Assembly: GCA_045660325.1 (NCBI GenBank) | Contig: JAZRDO010000011.1 | Span: 1 to 46,512, forward strand | Source of the DNA: SVTX01 sp045660325 | GTDB lineage: Bacteria > Bacillota > Clostridia > Oscillospirales > CAG-272 | DNA length: 46,512 nucleotides | Direction of reading: 5' to 3' | In this document: piece by piece, positions 1 to 8,809 of the stretch | Position numbering within the stretch: the stretch's first letter is position 1 | Layout of the letters: every line of letters begins with the position of its first letter | The notes under the pieces: generated by a model | Seen by the model: the letters and a program-made list of their open reading frames with translations, nothing else | Databases searched by the model: none | Told to the model about the DNA's origin: nothing | Translations under genes and position numbers: made by a program

Positions 1-639
1 TACTCCACAGCTGCAGACGGACAGACATCCGTTGAGATCCACGTTCTTCAGGGTGAGCGCGAAATGGCGGCTTACAACACAACTCTCGGTCGCTTCAACC
101 TTGACGGTATCGCACCCGCTCCCCGTGGAATTCCTCAGATCGAGGTTACTTTCGATATCGACGCTAACGGTATCGTAAACGTAACTGCTTGCGATAAGGG
201 TACAGGTAAGCAGCAGCACATCACAATTACTTCCTCTACAAATATGTCTCAGGCTGATATCGACAAGGCAATTAAGGATGCTGAAAGATTCGCCGAAGAA
301 GACAAGAAGGCTAAGGAAGCGGTTGAAATCAAGAACAGAGCTGACAGCATGGTATTCCAGTGTGAAAAGACACTTAACGAGCTCGGCGACAAGGTAGATG
401 CCGCTGACAAGGCAGACGTTGAGGCAGCTATCGCAAAGCTCAAGGAAACTATTGCAGGCGGTAACACAGACGCTATCAAGGCTGATACCGAGGCACTTGA
501 AAAGTCCTTCTATAAGATATCCGAAAAGCTTTACGCTCAGCAGCAGGCTCAGGGCTCTCAGGGCTTTGACCAGAACGGCGGCGCTCAGGGCGACGGTCAG
601 TTCTACGATGCAAACTACGAGGACAACTCTAACAACTAA
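1..639 (+). CDS. dnaK: Chaperone DnaK (Hsp70), C-terminal part
   Basis: The frame is open from base 1, so this is the 3' part of a gene that starts outside the window; the first internal Met is at base 64. The visible 212 residues begin in the substrate-binding beta sandwich (TAADGQTSVEIHVLQGER, typical of DnaK), continue through GIPQIEVTFDIDANGI, and end with the helical lid and a Gly/Gln-rich, Asn/Asp-rich tail. DnaK is a cytosolic ATP-driven chaperone that works with DnaJ and GrpE. dnaJ follows 92 bp downstream on the same strand, the usual hrcA-grpE-dnaK-dnaJ order. The ATPase domain is not visible. Confidence 0.97.
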   Translation, partial: YSTAADGQTSVEIHVLQGEREMAAYNTTLGRFNLDGIAPAPRGIPQIEVTFDIDANGIVNVTACDKGTGKQQHITITSSTNMSQADIDKAIKDAERFAEEDKKAKEAVEIKNRADSMVFQCEKTLNELGDKVDAADKADVEAAIAKLKETIAGGNTDAIKADTEALEKSFYKISEKLYAQQQAQGSQGFDQNGGAQGDGQFYDANYEDNSNN

Positions 640-656
640 TATTTAATATTATACGA

Positions 657-685
657 GTGGGAAGGGCAGAAATTGCCTTTCCCAC
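657..685 (+). other. Stem-loop between dnaK and dnaJ
   Basis: A 12-bp stem (GTGGGAAGGGCA at 657-668 against TGCCTTTCCCAC at 674-685, one G-U pair) has a 5-nt loop. No T-tract follows, so it does not look like a full intrinsic terminator. It may be a processing or stabilising element that lets dnaK mRNA accumulate above dnaJ mRNA; this role is inferred. Confidence 0.6.
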
Positions 686-731
686 AAAGTAGGTTATAAA
701 GATATCATAATCTACATAACAGGAGTAAATA

Positions 732-1859
732 ATGGCAGATAAAAGAGACTATTACGAGGTCCTTGGAGTTGACAAGGGCGCAAGTGATGCTGAAATTAAA
801 AAAGCTTACCGTAATCTCGCTAAAAAGTATCATCCCGACATGAATCCGGGCAACGCGGAGGCTGAAGCAAAGTTCAAGGAAGCCAACGAGGCCTACGAGG
901 TGCTTTCCGATAACGACAAGAGAGCTAAGTACGACCAGTACGGTCATGCAGCATTCGATCCCACAGCAGGCGCAGGGGGATACGGAAGTGGCTTTGGAGG
1001 CTTTGACGTTGACCTCGGAGACATATTCGGCAGCTTCTTCGGTGGTGGCTTCGGCGGTTCAAGACAGCAGAGAAGAAACTCTCCTCAGCGCGGTGACAAT
1101 ATTGAAACTAACGTAACTATATCTTTTGAGGAAGCGGTTTTCGGCTGTAAAAAGGAAATCAAGTATACTCGAATGAAGAAATGCTCGGGCTGTAACGGAA
1201 CGGGCTCAGCGGACGGACGTGCAGAAACCTGTCCCACCTGTCGCGGTACGGGTCAACGCAGAGTTATGCAAAATCTCGGCGGAATGCAGTTCCAATCCAC
1301 AACCACGTGTGAGACCTGCCGAGGAACGGGTAAATATATCAAGGAGCCCTGTCAGAAGTGCAGATCCTCAGGCTTTGAAAGAGAAAACAAATCCATTACT
1401 ATCAATATCCCCGCAGGTATTGATCACGGCAAGGGACTCGTTGTTCGCGGCGGCGGTAATGATGGAACAAACGGAGGTCCTACGGGCGACGTGCTCGTTA
1501 TGGTAAGCGTTCGCAAGAGCTCTACCTTCCAGAGAAATGGCTACGATCTCTATTGCGACGTACCGATCACGATCTCCGAAGCCACTCTCGGAGCAGAGAT
1601 CAACATTCCCACGCTTGAAGGAACTGAAAAGTACACAATTCCGGACGGAACACAATCCGGCACGTCCTTCACTTTGAAGCAGAGAGGTGTCCCGATCGTT
1701 AATTCCTCACGTCGCGGCGACCTTATTTTCAAGGTAAACGTTGAGATCCCGAGAGGTCTTTCACAAAAGCAAAAGGATCTTCTCCGCGCGTTTGCCGAGG
1801 AATGCGGCGAAACTAACTACGCTAAGAGAAACAGCTTCTTAAAGAAGCACAAAAAATAA
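732..1859 (+). CDS. dnaJ: Chaperone DnaJ (Hsp40)
   Basis: Co-chaperone that stimulates DnaK ATPase and delivers unfolded clients. The 375 residues show the J domain with HPD at 34-36, a Gly/Phe-rich linker (about 75-115), four CxxCxxxG zinc-finger repeats (CSGCNGTG, CPTCRGTG, CETCRGTG, CQKCRSSG), and C-terminal substrate-binding domains. Length is normal for type I DnaJ. The ATG has AGGAG (720-724) upstream. It lies 92 bp after dnaK and 15 bp before prmA, so it is part of the heat-shock operon. Confidence 0.97.
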   Translation: MADKRDYYEVLGVDKGASDAEIKKAYRNLAKKYHPDMNPGNAEAEAKFKEANEAYEVLSDNDKRAKYDQYGHAAFDPTAGAGGYGSGFGGFDVDLGDIFGSFFGGGFGGSRQQRRNSPQRGDNIETNVTISFEEAVFGCKKEIKYTRMKKCSGCNGTGSADGRAETCPTCRGTGQRRVMQNLGGMQFQSTTTCETCRGTGKYIKEPCQKCRSSGFERENKSITINIPAGIDHGKGLVVRGGGNDGTNGGPTGDVLVMVSVRKSSTFQRNGYDLYCDVPITISEATLGAEINIPTLEGTEKYTIPDGTQSGTSFTLKQRGVPIVNSSRRGDLIFKVNVEIPRGLSQKQKDLLRAFAEECGETNYAKRNSFLKKHKK

Positions 1860-1874
1860 ATTGAGGCAGAAAAT

Positions 1875-2837
1875 ATGACTACAGATAAAGACTACCTTTG
1901 CGGCGACTACGGTACGGTTACCGACTGGACACAGATAAAGGTTACTGTTAAGACCGAAAGACTCGACGAGCTTGTTGCCGTTATGAGTATGATTAACAAC
2001 AATCTCATGATCGAGGACTTAAGCGATATCGACCTTAAGACCTGCTACGGCGATCTTATTGATGAGAAGATTCTTAATGCCGACAAATCCAAGGCATCGG
2101 TTTCCTTCTTCGTTCCTTGCGACAGAAGCTTTGCTGACGACCTTGCTTTCCTTCGTGAAAGACTTCTTGCGACTAATTTTGCGGATGCAGAAATTGAGAT
2201 CATAGGACACAAGGAAGAGGACTGGGCAAACTCCTGGAAGGCGTACTACAAGCCTCTGAAGATCGGCAATATCGTTATCGTTCCCGCGTGGGAAAAGTAC
2301 ACCGCGGGCGAGGGCGAAATTATTGTAAGAATGGACCCCGGTATGGCATTCGGCACGGGTACTCACGAGACCACAAGACTTATTATCGGACTTCTCCAAA
2401 AATACGTGCAGAAGGGAAATACAGTACTTGACGTTGGTACAGGCAGTGGAATTCTTGCGATCTGCGCGGCAAAGCTCGGCGCATCTGAATGCAAGGCGTA
2501 CGATATCGACCCTATGTCCGTTCGCGTTGCTAACGAAAACGTAAAGGACAGCGACCTCTGCGACGTTGTATCGGTTGCGCAAAGCGACCTTCTTAAGCAG
2601 GCAGAAAACGTAGCCGGCGGTTATGATATAATTTGCGCGAATATCGTTGCTGATATCATTATAAGAATGACACCCGACGTTCATAAATTTATGAATAAGG
2701 AAACCGTTCTCTTGGCTTCGGGCATTATTTCCGAACGCCGCGACGACGTAGTTTCCTGCTTTGAAGAGCACGGACTCCGCATCGTTGAGCTCGCCGAGGA
2801 AAACGGCTGGTGCGCGCTTGCGGTATCACTTAAATAA
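1875..2837 (+). CDS. prmA: Ribosomal protein L11 methyltransferase PrmA
   Basis: SAM-dependent enzyme that trimethylates ribosomal protein L11. The 320-residue protein has an N-terminal substrate-recognition domain, then the conserved RMDPGMAFGTGTHETT segment and the class I methyltransferase motif DVGTGSGILAI, followed by the ANIVADII region typical of PrmA. It starts 15 bp after dnaJ with a GAGGC motif upstream and is followed by a terminator, so it ends the dnaK-dnaJ-prmA unit. In many Firmicutes rsmE follows prmA directly; here rsmE is at 21247 with its own promoter. Confidence 0.95.
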   Translation: MTTDKDYLCGDYGTVTDWTQIKVTVKTERLDELVAVMSMINNNLMIEDLSDIDLKTCYGDLIDEKILNADKSKASVSFFVPCDRSFADDLAFLRERLLATNFADAEIEIIGHKEEDWANSWKAYYKPLKIGNIVIVPAWEKYTAGEGEIIVRMDPGMAFGTGTHETTRLIIGLLQKYVQKGNTVLDVGTGSGILAICAAKLGASECKAYDIDPMSVRVANENVKDSDLCDVVSVAQSDLLKQAENVAGGYDIICANIVADIIIRMTPDVHKFMNKETVLLASGIISERRDDVVSCFEEHGLRIVELAEENGWCALAVSLK

Positions 2838-2846
2838 ATATTGACA

Positions 2847-2873
2847 AAAAGCCACGAATTTACGTGGCTTTTT
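2847..2873 (+). terminator. Rho-independent terminator after prmA
   Basis: Stem GCCACG/CGTGGC (2851-2856 with 2863-2868), extended by an A-run before and a T-run after, loop AATTTA. Confidence 0.85.
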
Positions 2874-2885
2874 ATTTATACTATG

Positions 2886-2914
2886 TTGACAACAATATCA
2901 TATTATGATATAAT
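2886..2914 (+). promoter_or_regulatory. Sigma-A type promoter for the solute-binding lipoprotein
   Basis: Perfect -35 TTGACA (2886-2891), 17-bp spacer, perfect -10 TATAAT (2909-2914), 45 bp upstream of the ATG at 2959. Confidence 0.85.
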
Positions 2915-2958
2915 AAAAGTAGAAAGATTGTTATTTTTTTTACAAGGAGGTTCTTGCT

Positions 2959-5529
2959 ATGAAAAAGAAATTCAAACAAACAATCGGCACGGCTTTGACT
3001 ATCATTATGATCTTAAGCATTTGCACGGCATTTACATCTTGCAAAAAGCCTGTAAATAGCAGCACCCCCGATGTAAATGAGGTCAAATCTTACACGTATA
3101 AGTCGGGCACTTTAGACCTTGGTGCGACTTGGAATCCTCATGCGGCTACAACCGAAACGGCAAACGAGATATACAACTATATTTCGTCACCCTTAGTTGA
3201 CGTATCAATTGAAGATTCCGTCAACGGTATTTATCAATGGGTGTATGAAATGGCTACCGATGTAGCCGACGTTACCGCCTCGCACACGAATGATCTTGAA
3301 AAATACAAGGTCAATCTTCCTGACGGTAAAAATGCCAACGACGTAAAATCCGGCTACGTTTTTGAGATAAAGCTCAATCCCAATGCCACTTGGGAAAACG
3401 GTGTTAAGATAACTGCTGACGATTATATTTACTCAATGGAAATGCTCCTTAATCCCAAGCTCAGAAATCCTAATGCCGAAAACTACGTATCAGGCGAATT
3501 TGCAATTGCGGGCGCTTCAGGTTTCTATAACTCCGAAACCCCTAAGTACGCTCTTGCAATCGACCTCAACACAAATGAAAAGGTTGAAAATGAAGATATA
3601 TATTACCTTGATTTAGATGCTCCGTGGGTTCTTAGCAGCAAATACTCACTCAAGTCAATGTACGAGGACGGATACATTTTCGACGAATACGAGACGACAG
3701 TAGGGGAAGACGGCAATCCCGTTTACGTTCTTGACGAAAACGGAGAAAAAATACAAACCGCCTTCGGCGCAACCTACTATAACGAGTTAGCCGCAAGAGA
3801 GAATGCGTACGGCTACGTGCCTTTTACAAATGAGGATCTTCCCAAGATAGAGACGATTATTGACCAATTCCTCACAGCCTTCGGTCTCGACGGAGAAACT
3901 GCGCCCGATTACCGTTGGTCTCATTATTACTATACTGACGGAATCTTTGAGAAGGCCGACTATGCAAACGCCGTAGGATGCTACTCAACAGATGACTACA
4001 CAATTATTTACGTTTGCGAAAATCAGGTTGACCGTGAATATTTCCTCTCATCTCTTGCAACCAACTGGCTCGTTTACAAGCCCCTTTACGAAGCTTGTAT
4101 AAATAAGTCCGGTGAATTGTGGACGACGAGTTACTGCACGTCTGTTGAAACAACAATGTCTTACGGACCGTACAAAATGAATACCTTCAAGAAAAACGAG
4201 CAGGTGACGCTCGTGCAAAACGAAGGCTGGTACGGATACGAAAAGAACGAGGATGGCACGGCTAAGAAAGACAACGAGGGAAACCTTATCTCATACACAA
4301 GCTTCCTTGTTGACGGAAAGAACGTTCGTCAATACGTAACGACGAATATTGAAATTAACGTTTTTGAGTCTAATGATGCCTTAAAATACGAATTTTTAAA
4401 GGGAAACCTTGCTGAATATTATCCCGAAACCGAAGAAGAGCTTCTCAACATTTCTGAAGGAAGAATTGTTTCCGTAGACGATCCTTACGTTATGGCATTC
4501 TTCATTAATACAAAGCTCTACGATCTTATGCATCTCGACTCAAAGGGAGAAAACGAGAACTCCGCAGTTCTCTCAAGCCATAACTTCCGCAAGGCTTTCT
4601 CCTTGGCGCTTGACAGGGTTTCTCTTGCCTTGAATACGCCAGAATACAATCCTACGTTTACTCTTATCAACAACTTATATCACTACGATATTTACAACGA
4701 TCCCGCTTCTTATTATAGAAAGAGCAACGAGGCAATGAAGGCTATAGTTGAGCTTTACGGTATCGAATACGGCGCAGGCAAGGAGTTTACTTCTCTTGAG
4801 GAAGCATACGCTTCTATCACGGGCTTCGATCTCACACAAGCCAAAGCCCTTATGAAGCAGGCTCATGACGAGCTTGTAGCATCCGATATTTATAATAGCG
4901 GCGAAGAAATCAAAATTCAAATAGCGTGGTCAAAGCAGGAGCTTACGTCTTCCGACTTAAATCAATGTATAATTTTAGAAAAGCTTATAAACGAAGCAGC
5001 AAAAGACTCTGGCTTTGGAAGGATCACGTTTGAGCCGATAGGCAACGTAAATGACCGCTACGATGCCGTTCCGTATGGCGAATACGCTATAGGCTACGGC
5101 GCTTGGGGTAGTACTAATCTCAATCCATTTGAATATATGAAGCTTCACTGCGACAATTACGTACCTACCAGCGAAAGACCGGTTTGGGATCCCTACTCTG
5201 AAAAGCTTACCATTAACATTAACGGCGAAGACGTAACTATGACTTGGGAAAATTGGGCAAAGGCGTGCTCTACAGGAGCATATTCAAATGCGGATTTTGA
5301 CACAAAGCTCTTGATAACCGCAACGATGGAAAAGGAATTCCTTAACCTTTACCACCATATCCCGATCTACAAAACGACGACCTCGCACTTCGTTTCATTC
5401 AGAGTTCTTAACTATACTAAAAATTATAATCCCATGTACGGCTTTGGAGGCTTCAGACTCATACAATACACGGCTGACGACGTTTCGTGGGAAAAAGATG
5501 TAGTTGAAAACGCTGGTTGTTTGCATTAA
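2959..5529 (+). CDS. Peptide-type ABC transporter solute-binding lipoprotein (SBP_bac_5-like), orphan
   Basis: Extracellular lipid-anchored binding protein of the oligopeptide/nickel (OppA-like) class, inferred from the overall pattern: a lipoprotein signal with lipobox FTSC (Cys28), an early LDLGATWNPHAATTETANEIYNYI segment resembling the SBP_bac_5 start, NATWENGVKITADDYIYSMEMLL (the 'W.dG.pvta.D...s' signature), and NFRKAFSLALDR in the second half. At 856 residues it is much longer than the usual 500-600, with a long insertion after about residue 170. It has its own promoter and terminator and a very strong RBS (AAGGAGG, 2944-2950), and no permease or ATPase is adjacent. Substrate unknown. 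Confidence 0.8.
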   Translation: MKKKFKQTIGTALTIIMILSICTAFTSCKKPVNSSTPDVNEVKSYTYKSGTLDLGATWNPHAATTETANEIYNYISSPLVDVSIEDSVNGIYQWVYEMATDVADVTASHTNDLEKYKVNLPDGKNANDVKSGYVFEIKLNPNATWENGVKITADDYIYSMEMLLNPKLRNPNAENYVSGEFAIAGASGFYNSETPKYALAIDLNTNEKVENEDIYYLDLDAPWVLSSKYSLKSMYEDGYIFDEYETTVGEDGNPVYVLDENGEKIQTAFGATYYNELAARENAYGYVPFTNEDLPKIETIIDQFLTAFGLDGETAPDYRWSHYYYTDGIFEKADYANAVGCYSTDDYTIIYVCENQVDREYFLSSLATNWLVYKPLYEACINKSGELWTTSYCTSVETTMSYGPYKMNTFKKNEQVTLVQNEGWYGYEKNEDGTAKKDNEGNLISYTSFLVDGKNVRQYVTTNIEINVFESNDALKYEFLKGNLAEYYPETEEELLNISEGRIVSVDDPYVMAFFINTKLYDLMHLDSKGENENSAVLSSHNFRKAFSLALDRVSLALNTPEYNPTFTLINNLYHYDIYNDPASYYRKSNEAMKAIVELYGIEYGAGKEFTSLEEAYASITGFDLTQAKALMKQAHDELVASDIYNSGEEIKIQIAWSKQELTSSDLNQCIILEKLINEAAKDSGFGRITFEPIGNVNDRYDAVPYGEYAIGYGAWGSTNLNPFEYMKLHCDNYVPTSERPVWDPYSEKLTININGEDVTMTWENWAKACSTGAYSNADFDTKLLITATMEKEFLNLYHHIPIYKTTTSHFVSFRVLNYTKNYNPMYGFGGFRLIQYTADDVSWEKDVVENAGCLH

Positions 5530-5544
5530 TAAACTAAACAGCAA

Positions 5545-5570
5545 AGCCCCTCAACCGAGGGGCTTTTTTC
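5545..5570 (+). terminator. Terminator between convergent genes
   Basis: Stem AGCCCCTC/GAGGGGCT (5545-5552 with 5557-5564), loop AACC, followed by a six-T run. It may also serve the minus-strand ABC operon, whose last stop codon is at 5570. Confidence 0.85.
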
Positions 5571-6145
5571 TATATTTTAATAATTCTTTTTGAAATTCTT
5601 TCAGCTTCAAGCACATTATGAGTAACGTAAATTACACTCTTATTCTTTGCAAATTCAAGCAAAATTTCAAGCATTCGATCTTTCATTTCCTCATCAAGAG
5701 CAGAGAAGGGCTCGTCAAGGAGCAAAAGTGTAGCATTGTTTTCTTCGGCAAACGCCAAAAATCTTGCAAAGGCAACTCTCTGCCTCATACCGCCCGACAG
5801 CTGTGCAGGATACTTATCAATATGCTCCTCAAGCTCAACGAGCTTTATATACTTGTCGGCAAGCTCACGCTTGTTTTTTGATTTAAGTGTTGAAAGCACG
5901 TTTTCCTTTAAGGTAAACGTCGGCAAAAGTCTTGCGTCCTGAAACATATACGCGATAACGTTATTGCTCTTAATTTCTCCCTTGTCTGCTTTTTCAAGAG
6001 ATGCCGCAAGATTAAGAAGAGTTGTTTTTCCCGCCCCCGATTCACCCATTATTACGACCATCTCACCGTCTGCCACGGTCAATGAAAAATCAGATATTAC
6101 CTTACCGTCGCCGTAGGTCTTTGTTACGTTAATGAATTCTGTCAA
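5570..6145 (-). CDS. ABC transporter ATPase, NitT/TauT (SsuB) family
   Basis: Energises the importer encoded by the two upstream genes. The 191-residue protein has Walker A GESGAGKT (34-41), Q-loop (MFQDARLLP, 67-75), signature LSGGMRQR (116-123), Walker B LLLLDEP (140-146) and the switch His in VTH (176). It is shorter than usual SsuB/TauB proteins (about 250) because it lacks the C-terminal extension. The ATG overlaps the permease stop by 4 bp (ATGA), so the two are translationally coupled. Confidence 0.9.
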   Translation of the reverse strand: MTEFINVTKTYGDGKVISDFSLTVADGEMVVIMGESGAGKTTLLNLAASLEKADKGEIKSNNVIAYMFQDARLLPTFTLKENVLSTLKSKNKRELADKYIKLVELEEHIDKYPAQLSGGMRQRVAFARFLAFAEENNATLLLLDEPFSALDEEMKDRMLEILLEFAKNKSVIYVTHNVLEAERISKRIIKI

Positions 6146-6921
6146 GACACAACACTCCTTTCTTTTTGATATCTATTACTTTTTGCAATATTTTTGAAAA
6201 CAAATACAATTATCTTTTCAATTACCACACTTATAATAATTGCTACCAGAGTCCACACGAATAAATCGGTAGGCTCTATATTATTTCGCGATACTGCAAT
6301 TTGCTTGCCGATCGCAATAAGCGGCGCAGTCAATACCTCTGCGGCTATGCCCGCCTTCCACGCGATTCCAATTGATGAGCGTACGGATGACACGAAATAA
6401 GGGAAAACGGCGGGTATGTATATAAATCTGAGCATCTGCCAAAAATTCATTTTATACACACGCGCCATTTCTATCAGCGACTTATCCGTTTCCTTGATTC
6501 CCGTCTCGACGCTTGTCCACACGACAGGAAGAACAACGCATATAGATATTATCGCGGGGAGAATATCGCGACCGATCCACAAAAGAAGCAGGAATATAAA
6601 CGAAGCTACGGGTGTTACCTTTACGACCGTCATAACAGGCGAGATAAAATCGTGCGCCGTCTTGGATCTTGCCGTCGGGATCGCAAGCGCAATACCGAGC
6701 AAAATTCCAATTAATAATCCTATAAATATACGGACTACTGATTGTAGGATTATTTTATAAAACTCAAGAGTTTTCATAATCTCAAAGAGTCGCAAAACCA
6801 CTATATGCGGCGCAGGGAAAAGCAGGGGGTTTTTTATTATTGCAAATAAAAGATACCAGATTCCGATCCAGAATGCCGCAATAAGCGTTATCTTTAAGCC
6901 TTTAATTACTGTCTTTTTCAT
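6142..6921 (-). CDS. ABC transporter permease, NitT/TauT (SsuC) family
   Basis: Inner-membrane subunit of 259 residues with about six hydrophobic segments. The coupling loop for the ATPase is recognisable as IEMARVYKMNFWQMLRFIYI followed by PAVFPYFVSSVRSSIGIAW, which is the SsuC/TauC pattern. It overlaps both neighbours by 4 bp within the minus-strand operon. Anions such as nitrate, sulfonates or cyanate, or pyrimidine-type thiamine precursors are typical for the family; the substrate here cannot be read from sequence. Confidence 0.9.
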   Translation of the reverse strand: MKKTVIKGLKITLIAAFWIGIWYLLFAIIKNPLLFPAPHIVVLRLFEIMKTLEFYKIILQSVVRIFIGLLIGILLGIALAIPTARSKTAHDFISPVMTVVKVTPVASFIFLLLLWIGRDILPAIISICVVLPVVWTSVETGIKETDKSLIEMARVYKMNFWQMLRFIYIPAVFPYFVSSVRSSIGIAWKAGIAAEVLTAPLIAIGKQIAVSRNNIEPTDLFVWTLVAIIISVVIEKIIVFVFKNIAKSNRYQKERSVVS

Positions 6922-7916
6922 TTCTTGTAGTATATATTTTTATCGGGAATCTTATTACCGATTGAAGCAGGCGCTATCGAATAGAGGGTTTTAAAGAATT
7001 CATAGAGTCCCTCTGCCATTATATCGCCATCGACGTACTTAATGTTACAATTGGGAATTGCTTTTGCGGCTACCGCCTCATTTGTGAAAATTCCGTGAGC
7101 AGCAATGAGCTTTGCAGCTTCGGCGGTGTTGGTGTTTACAAACTCAACCGATTTCTTATATTCGCTCATAAACTGTTCAAATGCTTCTTTATTGTTTTCA
7201 AGCCACTCAGTACGGACAACGATACATCCCTGCATAAGTGACCCCTCGTCGAAGACCTTATTCCATTCATTTGTGAGATCAAACGCCGTATATATCGCGG
7301 TATTTCCACTCTTGGCAATAGTAACCATAGGCTCGGGAAGAACCGCTATATCAACCTTACCCGAGATAACCGCTGCACGAAGATCCGCGGGCTGAGCGTA
7401 AGATGTGTCAATTATAATATCCTTACCCACCTCAAGACCGTTTGCCTCACAAATCGCCCCGAAAATAAACTCGGGATTCTGTGCAGGGCAGAAAACTGTC
7501 TTGCCCTTGAGCGCCGCAAGGCCGTCCGCGTTATCAAGCGTAACCTTTGTACTGTTTGCAACAACATAAAGAACTCCCAAGGTATTAACCGCAGCTATCT
7601 TTACCTTGCCGCCCGTTTTATTGTAAACGTTAGCCGCGGCATTAGTTGGTAGCGCGGCGATATCGATCGTGCCGTTTATAAGTCCCGACGTTATATTGAC
7701 AGGATCCATCTCAACGGTAATTTCCGCATTTTTAATGCTTGATTTACTATTCTTTACGTCATCCATAAGCTTAGCGATGCCAAAGCCCGTAGTACCGTTA
7801 AGAACGGAAATATTGATCTTCTCACCACTGTCCACGTTACCCTTGCAGGAAACAAAAACAAGTGAAGAAGCAACTAAAATTACACACAAAACTAATGATA
7901 AAAGCTTTTTTTTCAT
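6918..7916 (-). CDS. ABC transporter solute-binding lipoprotein, NMT1/SsuA-like
   Basis: Lipid-anchored binding protein for the importer downstream. The 332 residues start with a lipoprotein signal (lipobox FVSC, Cys24), followed by NISVLNGTTGFGIAKLMDD and a segment (LPTNAAANVYNKTGGKVKIAAVNTLG) characteristic of the NMT1/SsuA group, and FEQFMSEYKKSVEFVNTNTAEAAKLI in the C-terminal half. Both ends overlap neighbouring genes by 4 bp. Confidence 0.88.
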   Translation of the reverse strand: MKKKLLSLVLCVILVASSLVFVSCKGNVDSGEKINISVLNGTTGFGIAKLMDDVKNSKSSIKNAEITVEMDPVNITSGLINGTIDIAALPTNAAANVYNKTGGKVKIAAVNTLGVLYVVANSTKVTLDNADGLAALKGKTVFCPAQNPEFIFGAICEANGLEVGKDIIIDTSYAQPADLRAAVISGKVDIAVLPEPMVTIAKSGNTAIYTAFDLTNEWNKVFDEGSLMQGCIVVRTEWLENNKEAFEQFMSEYKKSVEFVNTNTAEAAKLIAAHGIFTNEAVAAKAIPNCNIKYVDGDIMAEGLYEFFKTLYSIAPASIGNKIPDKNIYYKK

Positions 7917-8587
7917 AAATACACCTCAAGCATTTTTTCTCTGTCCAAAATATTAATGTTTTTTCCGTCCTTTTGAATAAATCCACCCTCAATAAGATTA
8001 TCCATTGCTCTGTAAAGTGAAGCTCTTCCGATATTCAAAACGTCCGCGATGGAATTCATCGGCAAGGGGAGTGTAAAGCTATCACCCTCACTTACGGAAT
8101 CAAAGTATCTTGCAAGTGCGCCCTCGGGCGTCTGTGCCGTGATATACTTGATCTTTTTGTTAAGATAACAAATTCTATCCGAGAGGAAATTAATATATCC
8201 GTAATTAAAATCGCGATCGTTTTCGATAAGATAACGTACACCCAAAACATCTATCTCAAGTATTTCGGTCTTTTCATGCGCAATTACGTAGCTTCCAAAA
8301 TCCGCATCTGCAAAAAGATTTGAAACGCCGCTCATATTACCGGCGTTAAGCTTCGTAAGCATTACCCCCTCGTCCTTTCTGGATGAATAAACGTCTGCCG
8401 AGCCTGAAATTATAATGATAATTTTGCGCTCGTCAAGAATAGGGGAGAGGATTATATCTCCTCTTGAATACTGCGACAGTTTACAATGCCCCTCACTTAT
8501 AATATGCGCGAGATTGTCATCGTTGGCCAAAGAAAAAATTTTATTTTCCTTCAACCTATTTAAAAATTTAACCGTATTGATCATCAT
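7913..8587 (-). CDS. Crp/Fnr-family transcriptional regulator
   Basis: Likely local regulator of the ABC importer encoded immediately downstream. It has an N-terminal cyclic-nucleotide-binding-like beta barrel and a C-terminal winged helix with PMNSIADVLNIGRASLYRAMDNLIEGGFI, the Crp-type HTH. No Fe-S Cys cluster is visible in the N-terminus, so it does not look like a classical Fnr. A longer start at 8617 is unlikely: it would sit directly beside the -10 hexamer (8618-8623), at or before the transcription start. The GAGG at 8591-8594 fits ATG at 8587 or, with better spacing, 8584. The effector is unknown. Confidence 0.85.
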   Translation of the reverse strand: MMINTVKFLNRLKENKIFSLANDDNLAHIISEGHCKLSQYSRGDIILSPILDERKIIIIISGSADVYSSRKDEGVMLTKLNAGNMSGVSNLFADADFGSYVIAHEKTEILEIDVLGVRYLIENDRDFNYGYINFLSDRICYLNKKIKYITAQTPEGALARYFDSVSEGDSFTLPLPMNSIADVLNIGRASLYRAMDNLIEGGFIQKDGKNINILDREKMLEVYL

Positions 8588-8617
8588 ACACCTCACAAAG
8601 TGTCTCACTTGATACAT

Positions 8618-8646
8618 ATTATATCATACTTATCACAATTTGTCAA
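8618..8646 (-). promoter_or_regulatory. Promoter of the Crp-ABC operon with candidate operators
   Basis: Read on the minus strand: TTGACA (8641-8646), exactly 17 bp, TATAAT (8618-8623). An inverted repeat TGATA-N7-TATCA (8610-8626) overlaps the -10, and AAGTG-TCT-CACTT (8597-8609) lies at the transcription start. Either could be an autoregulatory site for the Crp-like protein. Confidence 0.8.
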
Positions 8647-8671
8647 CTTTTCCGTTTACATTCGACAGAAA

Positions 8672-8685
8672 TTTACAATTGTAAA
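8672..8685. promoter_or_regulatory. Perfect 14-bp palindrome upstream of galE
   Basis: TTTACAATTGTAAA lies in the divergent region between the Crp operon and galE. TATAAT hexamers at 8735-8740 and 8746-8751 could serve galE, but no good -35 matches either. The palindrome could be an operator; no known consensus was matched. Confidence 0.35.
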
Positions 8686-8809
8686 CATTGTGTTAATTCG
8701 GCAATTCTTAAACGTCTTTTAATAAAAGTCGTTGTATAATTAATGTATAATTAATGAAGAAATATATAATATTAACATAAATACTTATTTTTTCTAATAA
8801 GGGGGAAAT

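Noticed and set aside
2019..2771. 250-residue minus-strand frame inside prmA
   Set aside because: Antisense shadow of a clear PrmA coding sequence.
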